Source: Stratiolaelaps scimitus (lineage: Eukaryota > Arthropoda > Arachnida > Mesostigmata > Laelapidae). From it: DNA of 64,000 nt. The notes under the pieces are model-generated. The model had not been told where the DNA came from, ran no database searches, and saw nothing but the letters and a program-made list of their open reading frames with translations. Below are positions 23,901 through 30,630 of this stretch, one piece after another. Location of the stretch: the NCBI GenBank assembly GCA_019614645.1, contig JABWDB010000011.1, forward strand, positions 3,459,501 through 3,523,500, read 5' to 3'. Within the stretch, counting starts at the first letter, position 1; each line of letters starts with the position of its first letter. A program made the translations under genes and the position numbers.

Positions 23901-24092
23901 CTCCTCGGCGTTCTGTTTATCGTACTGCTCGTCACCTGCGGCTTTGTGGCATACGGCCTGCGCCGATGTCGGGACACGGCGAAAAAACGCCCGCCAAAGG
24001 GTCGTGGAAAAAATCAAGAGACGACTACAACCGAGAAGTCTACGGAGCCCAAGGACGACAACCCGACGCCGAAGATGGCCGGATATTTGTAG
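547..24092 (+). CDS. Gene 1: multi-FN3 transmembrane protein with tandem exon cassettes (25 exons, 5' end outside window)
   Basis: Joined exons: 547-704, 1291-1569, 1889-2233, 2406-2844, 3459-3604, 4235-4549, 4988-5380, 5923-6361, 6980-7134, 9327-9611, 10120-10410, 11056-11491, 12134-12279, 14695-14985, 15733-16026, 16297-16575, 16902-17264, 17530-17968, 19001-19155, 20061-20354, 21134-21347, 22225-22328, 22647-22922, 23070-23363, 23851-24092. Every junction is GT-AG, and the 7,072 bases form one open frame of about 2,356 residues to the stop. The order is A, then B-C-D-A three times, B-C, B-C-D-A, then E-F-G-H-I-J. Domains carry FN3 hallmarks: a strand-B Trp followed by PP, Y-x-V-x-V near the end, and many N-x-S/T sequons. 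The extracellular part is about 22.5 FN3 domains, followed by one membrane helix and a tail of about 43 residues. A role as a cell-surface adhesion or recognition protein is inference. I do not recognise a named family; no Ig, kinase or phosphatase domain is seen. Confidence 0.85.
1291..1569 (+). CDS. Gene 1 exon B1 (one FN3 domain)
   Basis: 279 bases, phases 1/1, acceptor CAG and donor GTAGGC. It encodes a complete FN3 domain that begins GAPKDFQF and has its core Trp in LLIWEAPD. A CLRHNNC loop is typical of B exons and may be disulfide bonded (inference). Confidence 0.88.
1889..2233 (+). CDS. Gene 1 exon C1 (one FN3 domain, long-loop form)
   Basis: 345 bases, phases 1/1, donor GTGAGT. It starts DYSPVLNLS and has the core Trp in KIHWKV. 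It lacks the Cys-loop found in C3 and C4; a longer acidic and basic loop takes its place. It ends VTPGA. Confidence 0.88.
2406..2844 (+). CDS. Gene 1 exon D1 (one FN3 domain plus first half of the next)
   Basis: 439 bases, phases 1 in and 2 out, donor GTACGT. The first domain begins TGPVSEIVV and has LQWEAPL. The second begins DEPGLVRNLR, with VSWSPP and NGPISHYI. The domain is finished by exon A1 after a phase-2 intron. Confidence 0.9.
2905..3150 (+). repeat. Dispersed repeat family 3, long diverged copy
   Basis: GAGCTGTTCCCCTTAGCTGA, GGTATCACTACGAAGACG and, about 150 bases later, CCCCGTGTCTGACAGGATTT. The GACAGGATTTTAACC part reads as a decayed B-box on the other strand, so the family may also have a tRNA-like part (inference). 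Confidence 0.55.
3459..3604 (+). CDS. Gene 1 exon A1 (second half of an FN3 domain)
   Basis: 146 bases, phases 2/1, acceptor CAG and donor GTGATG. It carries NTTNATMTIDSP and YNITISAANVN, matching A0 and A2. The following intron (3605-4234) contains a 34-bp minisatellite. Confidence 0.87.
3675..3910. repeat. 34-bp minisatellite in a gene 1 intron
   Basis: The start of GGTATCAAGATATGTGGTAC recurs at 3708, 3742, 3776 and 3810, exactly 34 bases apart, and degenerate units lie on both sides. The unit contains GTACCACATA-like and TATGTGGTAC parts, so neighbouring units can pair as inverted repeats. Confidence 0.85.
4235..4549 (+). CDS. Gene 1 exon B2 (one FN3 domain)
   Basis: 315 bases, phases 1/1, donor GTGCGT. 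It starts EIGPPRNFQF. The Cys loop is enlarged to four cysteines (CRADHC then CHC), the longest among the B exons of gene 1. Confidence 0.88.
4988..5380 (+). CDS. Gene 1 exon C2 (one FN3 domain, long loop with basic cluster)
   Basis: 393 bases, the longest C exon; phases 1/1, donor GTGAGG. It starts DYAPVTDIKY and has NVTWQID. The loop that is a Cys pair in other C exons is replaced by a long insert holding RKRVKR at 5146-5163, a furin-like basic run. Open frame upstream of 4988 is intron. Confidence 0.88.
5923..6361 (+). CDS. Gene 1 exon D2 (one and a half FN3 domains)
   Basis: 439 bases, phases 1/2, donor GTACGT, the same length as D1 and D5. The first domain begins EPGPVRNITT, the second GTPGLVRHLE with QASWDPP and KGPIDYYI. 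Confidence 0.9.
6477..6733. repeat. TA-rich intron stretch with microsatellites and a SINE/LINE 3' tail
   Basis: Two (TA)n runs flank a piece at 6574-6616 that reads GCAGCTCCTTTAATAAACC and continues with TTACC repeats, the 3' end shared by the SINE and LINE of this window. At about 6664-6700, poly-A plus GGTTAT meets ATAACC plus poly-T, making a near-perfect palindrome. Confidence 0.7.
6980..7134 (+). CDS. Gene 1 exon A2 (second half of an FN3 domain)
   Basis: 155 bases, phases 2/1, acceptor TTTCAG, donor GTTAGT. It carries NATNVTLPINWP and YSVEVRAVNVN. A (CT)n run begins shortly after the donor. Confidence 0.87.
7161..7205. repeat. (CT)n microsatellite
   Basis: An almost pure CT run begins about 25 bases after the donor of exon A2. 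Confidence 0.85.
7371..8860 (-). mobile_element. Decayed LINE fragment (ORF1 end and endonuclease part of ORF2)
   Basis: Read on the minus strand, 8094-7807 gives ETWLKT, a GVGIDV stretch and HVRGYIARHV, and 7883-7371 gives SGTCIDHMTVRNCEEFLDIS and a PLFSDRYPV motif. These match the endonuclease of the larger LINE (SGTCIDHIAVCNCEEYLDIS, PLFSDHYPV). Upstream, 8683-8438 contains KTYAAAV...VVENPAS, like the C-terminal part of ORF1. Frames are broken in several places, so it is dead. It lies in the gene 1 intron between A2 and B3. Confidence 0.8.
8883..9026 (-). mobile_element. SINE family 1, near-complete copy
   Basis: On the minus strand it runs from a tRNA-like head (A-box-like GGTGGCTTGGGCGG, B-box GGTTCGAGCC) to a body with ACATATAAGAGAGCTTAAGC and a tail with AATAAACCAATA and ACCTTTACC repeats. 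It lies just beyond the LINE fragment in the same intron. Confidence 0.8.
9327..9611 (+). CDS. Gene 1 exon B3 (one FN3 domain)
   Basis: 285 bases, phases 1/1, donor GTACGG. It starts EIGPPSGFVAVPL, with LGWDPP and the short Cys loop CFISC. The intron before it (7135-9326) was enlarged by a LINE fragment and a SINE. Confidence 0.88.
10120..10410 (+). CDS. Gene 1 exon C3 (one FN3 domain, Cys-loop form)
   Basis: 291 bases, phases 1/1, donor GTAAGT. It starts NYSEVLDVQF, with SVTWQTA and the loop CLADNC. This is the short form of the C exon. Confidence 0.88.
11056..11491 (+). CDS. Gene 1 exon D3 (one and a half FN3 domains)
   Basis: 436 bases, one codon shorter than the other D exons; phases 1/2, donor GTACGT. 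It starts RPGPVRNVTA, then GTPGPIQDLE with IYWDPP and GGPIHYYL. Confidence 0.9.
12134..12279 (+). CDS. Gene 1 exon A3 (second half of an FN3 domain)
   Basis: 146 bases, phases 2/1, donor GTAAGT. It carries NGTETMTAIEPP and ITIGVSAVYVD. The next intron holds the mariner element. Confidence 0.85.
13045..14329 (-). mobile_element. mariner transposon (Tc1/mariner superfamily)
   Basis: The element is 1,285 bp. Its left end TTTGGTAGTCCCCAGCAAA and right end (read inward) TTAGGTAGTCCCCAGCAAA are terminal inverted repeats, and similarity continues to about 28 bases. A TA dinucleotide flanks each end (13043-13044 and 14330-14331), the usual target duplication. It inserted into TA-repeat DNA in the intron between A3 and B4 of gene 1, antisense to the gene. 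Confidence 0.93.
13132..14310 (-). pseudogene. mariner transposase with one in-frame stop codon
   Basis: The frame runs from about 14310, or from the more likely Met at about 14182 (MDAAAKSSNSPK), to 13132, interrupted only by TGA at 14028-14026. The N-terminal part has helix-turn-helix features (KFLFLQKHPPAEIHRQL). The catalytic part shows SIDETWVSL, GDNARPHRT and YSPDLSPCDYGFF, the D, D and D(34)D residues of mariner. Apart from the nonsense codon the catalytic core is intact, so the insertion looks fairly recent. It would make no full transposase unless the stop is read through. Confidence 0.92.
14695..14985 (+). CDS. Gene 1 exon B4 (one FN3 domain, Cys loop lost)
   Basis: 291 bases, phases 1/1, acceptor TTTCAG, donor GTAAGC. 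It has PGPPRNFRFAQL and LGWDPPERP. Where other B exons have a Cys pair this one reads TFNRRTIVGWG, with no cysteine. It belongs to the incomplete cassette 4. Confidence 0.87.
14997..15060. repeat. (GA)n-rich tract
   Basis: Short AGAGAGAC/GAGAGA run just after the donor of exon B4. Confidence 0.5.
15484..15534 (+). mobile_element. SINE/LINE 3' tail fragment
   Basis: AAATTGCAGCTCCTTCAATA then AACC and two CCTTTA units. Only the 3' end shared by SINE family 1 and the LINE is left, as expected of a strongly 5'-truncated retrocopy. Confidence 0.7.
15733..16026 (+). CDS. Gene 1 exon C4 (one FN3 domain, Cys-loop form)
   Basis: 294 bases, phases 1/1, donor GTAGGT. It starts DYGPVSNLKF, with VSWQTL and loop CRSKHC. 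It is followed after only 270 bases by another B exon instead of a D exon. Confidence 0.88.
16297..16575 (+). CDS. Gene 1 exon B5 (one FN3 domain)
   Basis: 279 bases, phases 1/1, donor GTAAGT. It has TPRNLQFVPLSLTE and IGWDRP, close to B1 in the FVPLS/FVQLS region. Its cysteines are spread (TCGNKT ... TLCN). Confidence 0.88.
16611..16644. repeat. (TA)n microsatellite
   Basis: An uninterrupted TA run about 35 bases after the donor of exon B5. Confidence 0.85.
16902..17264 (+). CDS. Gene 1 exon C5 (one FN3 domain, long loop with RKRR)
   Basis: 363 bases, phases 1/1, donor GTGAGT. It starts DYSPVSEINI, with VNWKRD. It is the long-loop form, with RKRR followed by S at 17072-17083, a furin-consensus run in the same loop as the basic cluster of C2. 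Confidence 0.88.
17530..17968 (+). CDS. Gene 1 exon D5 (one and a half FN3 domains)
   Basis: 439 bases, phases 1/2, donor GTATGT. It starts VPGPVTKIKV with LTWKSP, then GKPGVARNLQ with VYWSSP and NGPIDYYV. Confidence 0.9.
19001..19155 (+). CDS. Gene 1 exon A5 (second half of an FN3 domain)
   Basis: 155 bases, phases 2/1, acceptor TTTCAG, donor GTGAGC. It carries RNATLSINSP and YTIAVSAANIN. It closes the last cassette. Confidence 0.88.
19637..19680 (+). mobile_element. SINE/LINE 3' tail fragment
   Basis: CTCCTTCCTTTAATAAATCA, then AATAAAG and three CTTAC units. It is the same shared 3' end, in the intron between A5 and E. Confidence 0.6.
20061..20354 (+). CDS. Gene 1 exon E (one divergent FN3 domain)
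   Basis: 294 bases, phases 1/1, donor GTTCGT. The domain is divergent: no clear WxPP, but LVNVTDLIPF, a pattern CCKPRIC, and the end TNVA match exon E of gene 3 (LINVTSLAPF, CYQATFC, TNVG). That match is the main support. Confidence 0.8.
20940..20984. repeat. (ATT)n microsatellite
   Basis: About 14 ATT units in the intron between exons E and F of gene 1. Confidence 0.9.
21134..21347 (+). CDS. Gene 1 exon F (first part of an FN3 domain)
   Basis: 214 bases, phases 1 in and 2 out, donor GTAAGT. It starts GPSKVRNLRG, with VTWTPP and NGPLRGYQ. Exon G finishes the domain. Confidence 0.85.
21492..21640 (-). mobile_element. SINE family 1, diverged copy
   Basis: On the minus strand the body with GAGCTTAGGCATTGTAAAG, GCAGCTCCGTTAATAAACCA and a degenerate tail are recognisable. 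The tRNA-like head has mostly decayed. Confidence 0.6.
22225..22328 (+). CDS. Gene 1 exon G (short exon ending an FN3 domain)
   Basis: 104 bases, phases 2/1, acceptor TAG, donor GTAAGT. It encodes TYLVVVAGFNEDLDGP and then VLGVAASVVVQT. It has no start codon and is easily missed. The counterpart in gene 3 (43879-43779) has FNFDLD and VLGVSSKVLV at matching places. Confidence 0.82.
22386..22440. repeat. (ATCG)n short tandem repeat
   Basis: Four to five ATCG units followed by ATCT-rich sequence, just after the donor of exon G. Confidence 0.6.
22647..22922 (+). CDS. Gene 1 exon H (one FN3 domain)
   Basis: 276 bases, phases 1/1, donor GTGAGG. It has DLSWRAAN, YSVYSVSLSACV, a CVFNNTSNC pair and the end TDAG. 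The gene 3 counterpart is also exactly 276 bases. Confidence 0.88.
23070..23363 (+). CDS. Gene 1 exon I (membrane-proximal FN3 domain)
   Basis: 294 bases, phases 1/1, donor GTGAGA. It starts APSVPRNLSV, with VHWLPP and NGPILSYW. The same length is seen in gene 3 exon I. Confidence 0.9.
23851..24092 (+). CDS. Gene 1 exon J (transmembrane segment and cytoplasmic tail)
   Basis: 242 bases including the TAG stop; acceptor TTTCAG. It encodes a short stalk, one hydrophobic helix of about 24-28 residues starting TWLLIVIVLLGVLF, a basic stop-transfer stretch (RRCRDTAKKRPPK) and a polar tail ending KMAGYL. No signalling motif is recognised. The topology is therefore type I: FN3 domains outside, tail inside (inference). 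Confidence 0.88.
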
Positions 24093-24271
24093 TTGGACTA
24101 GCTGGGTGGTAAGGTCGTCTTGTCCTCGTCGCATGGCAGCGTTTTGCCTCTCGCGGACGGGAGCCGCCCGATTCAGAAGGCCGGCAAACTCGCGTTAGCC
24201 GGGCCCGGGGGATGCGGATCACACTGGTGAAACACACACCGAGAGACTTCATTTATTTCATGGTCACTTTG

Positions 24272-24277
24272 AATAAA
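24272..24277 (+). terminator. Polyadenylation signal of gene 1
   Basis: AATAAA lies 180 bases after the gene 1 stop codon, and GT-rich DNA follows at about 24382-24393. It is a plausible 3' end for the transcript. Confidence 0.5.
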
Positions 24278-27200
24278 ACGAATTAATTTTACGCCAGCCC
24301 AATGGCACCCCACAATGAGAGCATACGCACAATGATATTTGCAGCTTGTTGTACCGTCGTGATGTCAGTGCATATACTAGTGTGTGTGTGTGTTTGTCCA
24401 TATGTTGAGTGTCTGTGAAACGTATCCAACAATTGTATATATTATACACACTCCAAACTTCGCTGGCTCGTGTAAACAGCACACATACCCTTCTAAGGAT
24501 AAACATGTTTAGGTTGGTTGGCGGGCCGGGGACTGGCTCCTGAATGGAGTTCTTTCATCAACGTGGTGACCTCCATTGGCGCAACCATTAGCGCAATGCC
24601 TAAACAATGAGTTTTGGTTGGGCTCGTAGTAGCCCTCCGTCGCATGTCCACATAACATAATGATGAAAAAAAGCACGTTTTGCAAACCTAGTTACAATGT
24701 GTCGGGCTTGTTCTCAGCGACCCACTCCATTTACCGTTAGTTATCGCATCCGTATTGTGAAATTCCCGGCTCGATATCTGCCATCTTTCCATCCCACATC
24801 CCAGTGAATCATTCTGAGTCAGCTGGCGTCACTGGTACCCTCAAACGACGCCTCAGATCTTTAAAAAATAAGCGAGCGTCACCAACGAGGTAGACCAACC
24901 CTTGGGGATTCACTGTTCGGCATGGAACAGGTTAGTCCGACAATTGCTGGCCGTTGCTGCTGACGCTGTCGTTATACTGGACCGATTGACGGGAGGCGAT
25001 GTCTTCGATTCTACGCGCGCGAGCGCCCGATATGATCGGTAGTTACCCTCATAGCGGTTTATTGTAGGAGCTTCGTTTGTCGCCATTCGGAACGCGTCAA
25101 GCGAGATGCCTGCCCACTTCGCGCACGTTCCCGTGTAAAAACGGTGACGTCTTTGTCTCTGAAAGTTGATCTTTTTTAAAATTCTTTATTGGCTAGAGTT
25201 CAGCGAAGCAAACACTGAGCGGGGAGGCACTGCGTGACGAGGGCACGATAGCTCATAAAGCTTTCTGGCCTATACGGCTGTCGCATTCACCGTTAGAACA
25301 ATACCTGGCAACAACAGCGTCGAACGCTTGAGACAACACAAGACACTTTCTGCATGCAGAGACCTTCTCATTCTCAAAGCAAGAGCAGACAACAGCCCGA
25401 TTTAATCAGTTCGACCACAAACGGGCTTAATGAAGACGTGCAATGAGGCCCGTCCCGTTGTCACTAGGTAACTGGCCAAGATGATACGTTGTCAATGGCC
25501 CTATTGATGATGTTATTTTGTTCGACACACGCGCGGAGGCCTTTACGCATGTTGCAGTTGACGTAACGCTTCTCAGCGTAGAGCCACGTTGGGGTGACGT
25601 CACGTCTGCTGTGCCAACTCCGACAGCTGTTCCCTATTGGCAGCGTGGTCACTTGAGCGAACCAGACGTCGTCGCTGCGGTAATTACCTTACTATGGTAT
25701 CGCCATAGGAAGAGAGAGAGAGGGAGAGAGGTGGTAAGGCCGTTGACTAAGTCAACGTTAATGAGCATGAGTCGTTTCTGCTAAAGCGTCCCCTGTCAAC
25801 TGTCTTTGATTGTTGTCAAATGAAAAAGATGCTAACGATTGAACCTCGACACATCTGAAACCTGTTTTCAGAAGACTCCTGCTGAGATTTGGCGTGATAC
25901 CCTGATAATTGGTGTTATTGGCGAGCAACTATTACACTTCTGTTAATGAAGATAATGCATTTTCCATTTATTTATCCAGACATATAAATTATTTGAAAAT
26001 ATTTTATATATATATATATATTCATATACGAAAAATAAAACTAGTGAACAAATAATAGCTAATTACGAGTGTCTTCCTTTTTTGGCGGGGGATGATTAAG
26101 TCATAGGCATATAAATTACTACTAATATTATTACTTTGTAATTTGAATGATTCAATTTCGTAAAGGAATTTAAGTGAGAAGTGGACACATTTTGTCGAAA
26201 ACTGAATTTAAATGCCCATAGCGAATTCGGAACAGATTCCAATTCGCTAACTCAGCTTACTGCCCTTGATAATCTGTCGGCACTTTCGGTCTGCTGCAAA
26301 CTAACTGCCATTGATCAGCTTGCATCATTGACCAGGCTGCATCAGGCAGTCGGCTGACAAGCCGACTAACGAAGCAGTTCGCAGTGTGGCCGGTTCGAAT
26401 TTTTCGCGCGAGCGAAACTCAACGCCAAATGCCCCATATGCGAACTGGCGAACCCGAGATTCTTTCATGATCCCTCGCTACGTAACAACGTTCTCGGCTT
26501 GCTGAAATACGAGGCTGTACAACGCTACCGGGTTCGTATTGTGTCCCGAAGGACGATTGAAAGGAACTAGGAAGCGGCCATATTTTAGTCGCACTTTATC
26601 AGCTATTACTCTAGACCAACGCATGAACGGATCCTTAACCTTACAGAGGGTGGTCGAGCTACGGCGGGGCGCGGTACATATATGCTCTATTAGATCGTGT
26701 GGACGGTGTTGCTTAAGCTGACCTATTGTTCTTGTCGTATGTCTACGTGTAGCCAGTAACCCTGCGGTAGTCATTCTTTGTGCCCATGTAATATACTGAT
26801 CTCACGACCTAGGTGGCCACGATATTTCGAGCTCCTTAAGTGGATGTGGCTGGGCGTAGTCCTCCTGCTCCGCTGGCTCTATTTCTCCGTTTATTGATGT
26901 CATATTGTTATCACCGGCCACCAGAAGAGAGGAATTTTTATCCAATCGTCATCGGTCATCGTCATCCATCCTAAGTATTGTGTAAAGTTACCGTGCCTTC
27001 AATAAACCCTATAAGACCTGTAACCCTTTGTTTACCTTTTAGTAGGAAATCGCCTCACTGACGATGCAGGCCAGTTTCACGAAGATCAGTAAGTTTCTGC
27101 ACCTGAACTCGCGAGTGCAGTTCGATCAGCTAAGATCGCACCCATTGGAACATCAACGCTAAGAAAAACCCTTACCAAGTATAATCAACTGTAGAATATT

Positions 27201-28560
27201 TCGTTCTCTTTGAGTAGAGTTCAATGTGGACGTCATGGTATTATTACCATGGTATCTTTCCCGAGTCTCGTGACCCAGAAATCGTTAATCTAGAACTGTC
27301 CAGTAAGCATTCGCATTTAGCTGCGTGTCAAGTCTCTCGAGTGAGCACAATCATGGCGGAATCGACCTGATCACTGTAGGCACACTAGGCGATCTAAATT
27401 TGCAGGATTCGTGAAATACTACAATATAATGTTTGGACTGATCGATGATATTTGAATGTATCTGTTGTTAACTGCCAATGATATCATCTGCCAACTCTGT
27501 CAGAGTCTATCTTCTATAATCAATTTTCAAACAGGCTGAGGGGATACATCGCAGTATCCACACGTTGAGACGGATTGACATGGATTAAATACGGATTGAA
27601 GGGAGTCGGCCATAATCAAAGTGGAATTACGTTAAGCTCGGGTGAAACTCTAGGCCGGCAATTTGTCATAGCTATAAAAGCCTATTGTGGAAACGATTAT
27701 TGTGCCCCCTCATATTAATTCATATTTTCTGCGCACAAGCGACAGATCGACAACGGTCCGCGCCCTGACAATACAGGATAATGCGTTAATAAACGTGACC
27801 AGCCGGCATCATGCCGACAGAACACACAACTCGCTAAGCCGAGTAACATCGACTCCTGGATTATTCTCTACTCTATCTAACCTCGCGCTAGGTAATGTTG
27901 GGCTTAACGGCCGTGTTCCGCTAGATCCGAATATCTTACACGATCGTCTAACTGGCCACTACCTCGGTGGATGATTAGTAATTAATAATATACATATACA
28001 TATACATATATATATATATATATATATTCCAAAATTTGGCTTCATACTGCTTATTGCTGGGATGCTCCGGACGTCTGCGTTACTGTAAAAACCGGAGCTG
28101 GTATGAGTATCATTCTATATTTCATGAGACTGTAGGGCAAACATCCATCAATCTTATTATTATTATTATTATATTAATAGCACACATCATAGTGGTGATG
28201 TAATCATAGAATATCTCATGTATCCTCGTCTGCGCGGCGGCTAAGTAGGTCTCTGCTTGTAAGTACCCGCAGGCCACAGGTTCGATTTCACATTTTTCCA
28301 ATGTGAAATATACACTTGCAACTACCGGTAACAGCATCCCGTTCCGATTCAATGGCACATACAATAGAGCGGTGGCCTGGCCGAATGTTACGGATTGATA
28401 AAACTATGAATAATGTCTGATTTGTACTCCAGCAAGGCATAGCGACCCTGGCTGGAGGCCGATTCCTCATCAGTGTCCTCGTCCTTCAAATCTAAATCAT
28501 TATTTACCTGTAGACTGGGCGGCACTTTCCGAGATAGCGATTGCCATATCCACTGACGCT
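24278..28560. other. Intergenic stretch with no gene seen
   Basis: No FN3-like exon, long open frame or complete mobile element was recognised. It contains a GT run near 24382, a GA run near 25710, a (TA)n run near 26008, a SINE/LINE tail piece near 26979-27040 (CCTTCAATAAACCC), a (TA)n run at 27990-28027, and at 28216-28300 a GGTTCGATTTC box resembling the tRNA-like head of a SINE. Confidence 0.5.
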
Positions 28561-28600
28561 GTTCGCCTGCCCTGTGTGGCCGTGCATCCCTTCAAAGGAG

Positions 28601-29069
28601 ATCCTCATAAGGTGCCGGATGTTCAGGTCAAGCCGGCATCATTGAGCGTCCTCGTCCCGGCTTCTGCGATCACCGCGACGAGGCCCGGGAACGTCAGTTT
28701 GGATAATCTAACCGTGTGCCCCCATGAGGGGTCCTGTTGGAATACCTTCTTGGACCGGTTTATTGATGAAATAGCGATTACAGCAATGCTTAATCGCGTC
28801 ACAAACCGAGTCGCACGACGGGCAGAGCAATTGCGCGGTGTGCAACGTGTGTGCCTATTGAACAGTAACAACAGCAACATCAGGTAGGATACGCAAAACG
28901 TTTCCTTTATCTCTGTGTATCTTATTAGCGAATCGTCAATGAGCACAGTACGCTCGTGAGGGGTCTCGTGTGCCCCTCGAGCTATTTTACATCAAGGTGA
29001 GGGCTATGATTTACCCCAAGAGGGACGTCTACAATGGAGATCCGGTTGCGGTGAACTTCACAACGGCAG
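28601..29069 (+). pseudogene. Relic of exons 3 and 4 of the FN3 gene family
   Basis: 28601-28770 reads DPHKVPDVQVKPASLSVLV and then LTVCPHEGSC. It matches exon 3 of gene 2 (NPHKVSDVRLL, ITVCSYESC) and of gene 3 (NPHKVSNVTVR). Its length of 170 keeps the phase 1-to-0 pattern, but the donor site reads ATAGCG where GT is expected. 28929-29069 reads RIVNEHSTLVRGL and, after a frameshift near 28985, IKVRAMIYPKRDV and VAVNFTTAG, matching exon 4 (KVLNEQTTIIDGL, FNVNFTTSP). It is 141 bases against 148 in both intact genes. The dead splice site and frameshift mark a pseudogene of a further paralog. No exon 2 or signal exon was found before it. Confidence 0.8.
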
Positions 29070-29591
29070 GTTACCGTAATTGCTATTGTAGGAGAGGAAC
29101 AAACATATTTGCTGTTCTACCGCTCGTCATTCGTTTAATATGTCCTTCCGCAGAATACAAATGGGTATTGAACTTCTATGTGCGTTTTAGATGAAATGGG
29201 TATTTCGGCCAAGTTGAGCAGTGGTGGCGACAACGTCAGCTGACCCGGTAGCTGGGGACGGCTCAAGGAGCTGAGAGAGCCGAATTACGTTCGGTAGCTC
29301 TGGCTTCAAGCTATCGTGTTCCTGAGTCCCGCAGTCAAAAAATGAATTTTCAATAAAGGAACTGTTTGAATTGAAATGTGTACACTTTCAGGTGACCCTG
29401 AATGAACGCGAAAACAGAAATGATGAGGAGGGGAATTGGATAAAAGCACTGGGACATCACGTGTCCTCCTCTGTTGGGGTTGATACAACAGCGATGATGT
29501 ATATATATATTTCTTTTTTTCATCATAAATGTGTGCAATAAAAATAAAGATGTGTTATCTATACCTTGTGGGTTGATAATAGTGTTAGGCT

Positions 29592-29690
29592 AATATAATG
29601 ATGAGCTTGAACTGCACAACTAGGCAAAGTAAATATAATTTAACATGGCGCAGGGACGGAGACGAACGCAATGCCAACTCCGTCAAGGGG
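29592..29690 (+). pseudogene. Possible relic of a C-type FN3 exon
   Basis: The translation contains MSLNCTTRQSKYNLTWRRDG, which resembles the start of C exons (LNLSCTIES in C1; YRVNWKRDN in C5). There is no good acceptor, and the frame upstream is closed. It lies after the exon 3-4 relic, so it could belong to the same dead gene. Chance similarity is not excluded. Confidence 0.3.
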
Positions 29691-30522
29691 AGGGAGGGGG
29701 GGGAGTGCTCAAGACGTGCACAAGAGACTCCGAAGGGCTTCATAGGACCGTTGATAGGTGTCTCGACCAGTCAACTCTCATAGTGAGTCGACTCACCACC
29801 TGTTTGGTCTTCTTGCCTTCGAGACCTTGGCCGGGCCCGGCCCCCTTTCGTCACACCGACTGGAAGGAGCTCGCTGAAGACCTGTAACCTCAATGGCGAA
29901 CGCGTGTGTATGGTCATTCCCTCTTCGACGCTGATCACTGGACGTATATAGAGGAACATATGAATTATATCTCAGCAAAATGACGATCTTTACAGGATCG
30001 AACCGGCGACCACTTCATCGAAGCCAGCTGTAGGTGGCCTGAGTCTTGCTGGGTTGTTCTGTGCTATTTTTCACGATCAGCTGCTTCGGGATTCCCGCGC
30101 TGGCTACATACGATCAACGACGTCGAAAAATGAACGTTTAGGCCCCATCAAAGTTTCACTATGAGCAATTGTTTCACTTGGCCTTTTGTTAAGGTTTGTG
30201 CTCTTCAATTTATTATGCATTATTATTCTAATATGGATAATAAACTAACGATCAACAACAGTAAATGGCACAAATTCTCCTGGATGCAAATATACACATA
30301 GTTCAAATAATCCCACGGTATTATTACATCGTAGTCTCAATTATCTCGATTCCCAGACCGAGTCCGACATTTGTCACGGTCGACTGTACTGCCCACGGAT
30401 TACCATTCGCGAGATAAGGCCCTGCCATTGAAAATTAGGCTTTATGCTAACGCCAGCTTGATGCTGCACATTGAGGAGGATTTAAATGCCAACAGCTGCG
30501 CGGTTCACAAGATGGTCGACCA

Positions 30523-30530
30523 TTTATAAG
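30523..30530 (+). promoter_or_regulatory. Possible TATA box of gene 2
   Basis: TTTATAAG lies 44 bases before the gene 2 start codon. Gene 3 has a TTAAAAA run at nearly the same distance before its ATG, which suggests a conserved core promoter with a very short 5' leader (inference). Confidence 0.4.
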
Positions 30531-30566
30531 CAGCGGTCACCTTTGGCGGACGTCTCCACAGACATC

Positions 30567-30630
30567 ATGGCGGTGCGGCAACTTATACTTTTGGCGCTCC
30601 TCAGTGTTCTAGCTACCGCATCCGAAAACT
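30567..30630 (+). CDS. Gene 2 exon 1 (signal peptide)
   Basis: 64 bases from ATG to donor GTACGT, phase 1 out. It encodes MAVRQLILLALLSVLATASE, a typical N-terminal signal with a hydrophobic core and A-x-A-type end. Gene 3 has an equivalent 61-base exon. Confidence 0.85.

Noticed and set aside
26478..26774. Paired opposite open frames of 98 and 60 codons
   Set aside because: Neither has a recognised domain, splice context or repeat match; typical of chance frames in non-coding DNA.
26979..27040. A polyadenylation signal for a gene ending here
   Set aside because: AATAAACC is part of the 3' tail shared by the SINE and LINE; no gene lies just upstream.
29150..29194. A short exon-5-like piece after the relic exons (acceptor CGCAG, then EYKWVLNFYVRF)
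   Set aside because: It shares almost nothing with exon 5 of genes 2 and 3 beyond a Trp and ends within 40 bases; chance is likely.
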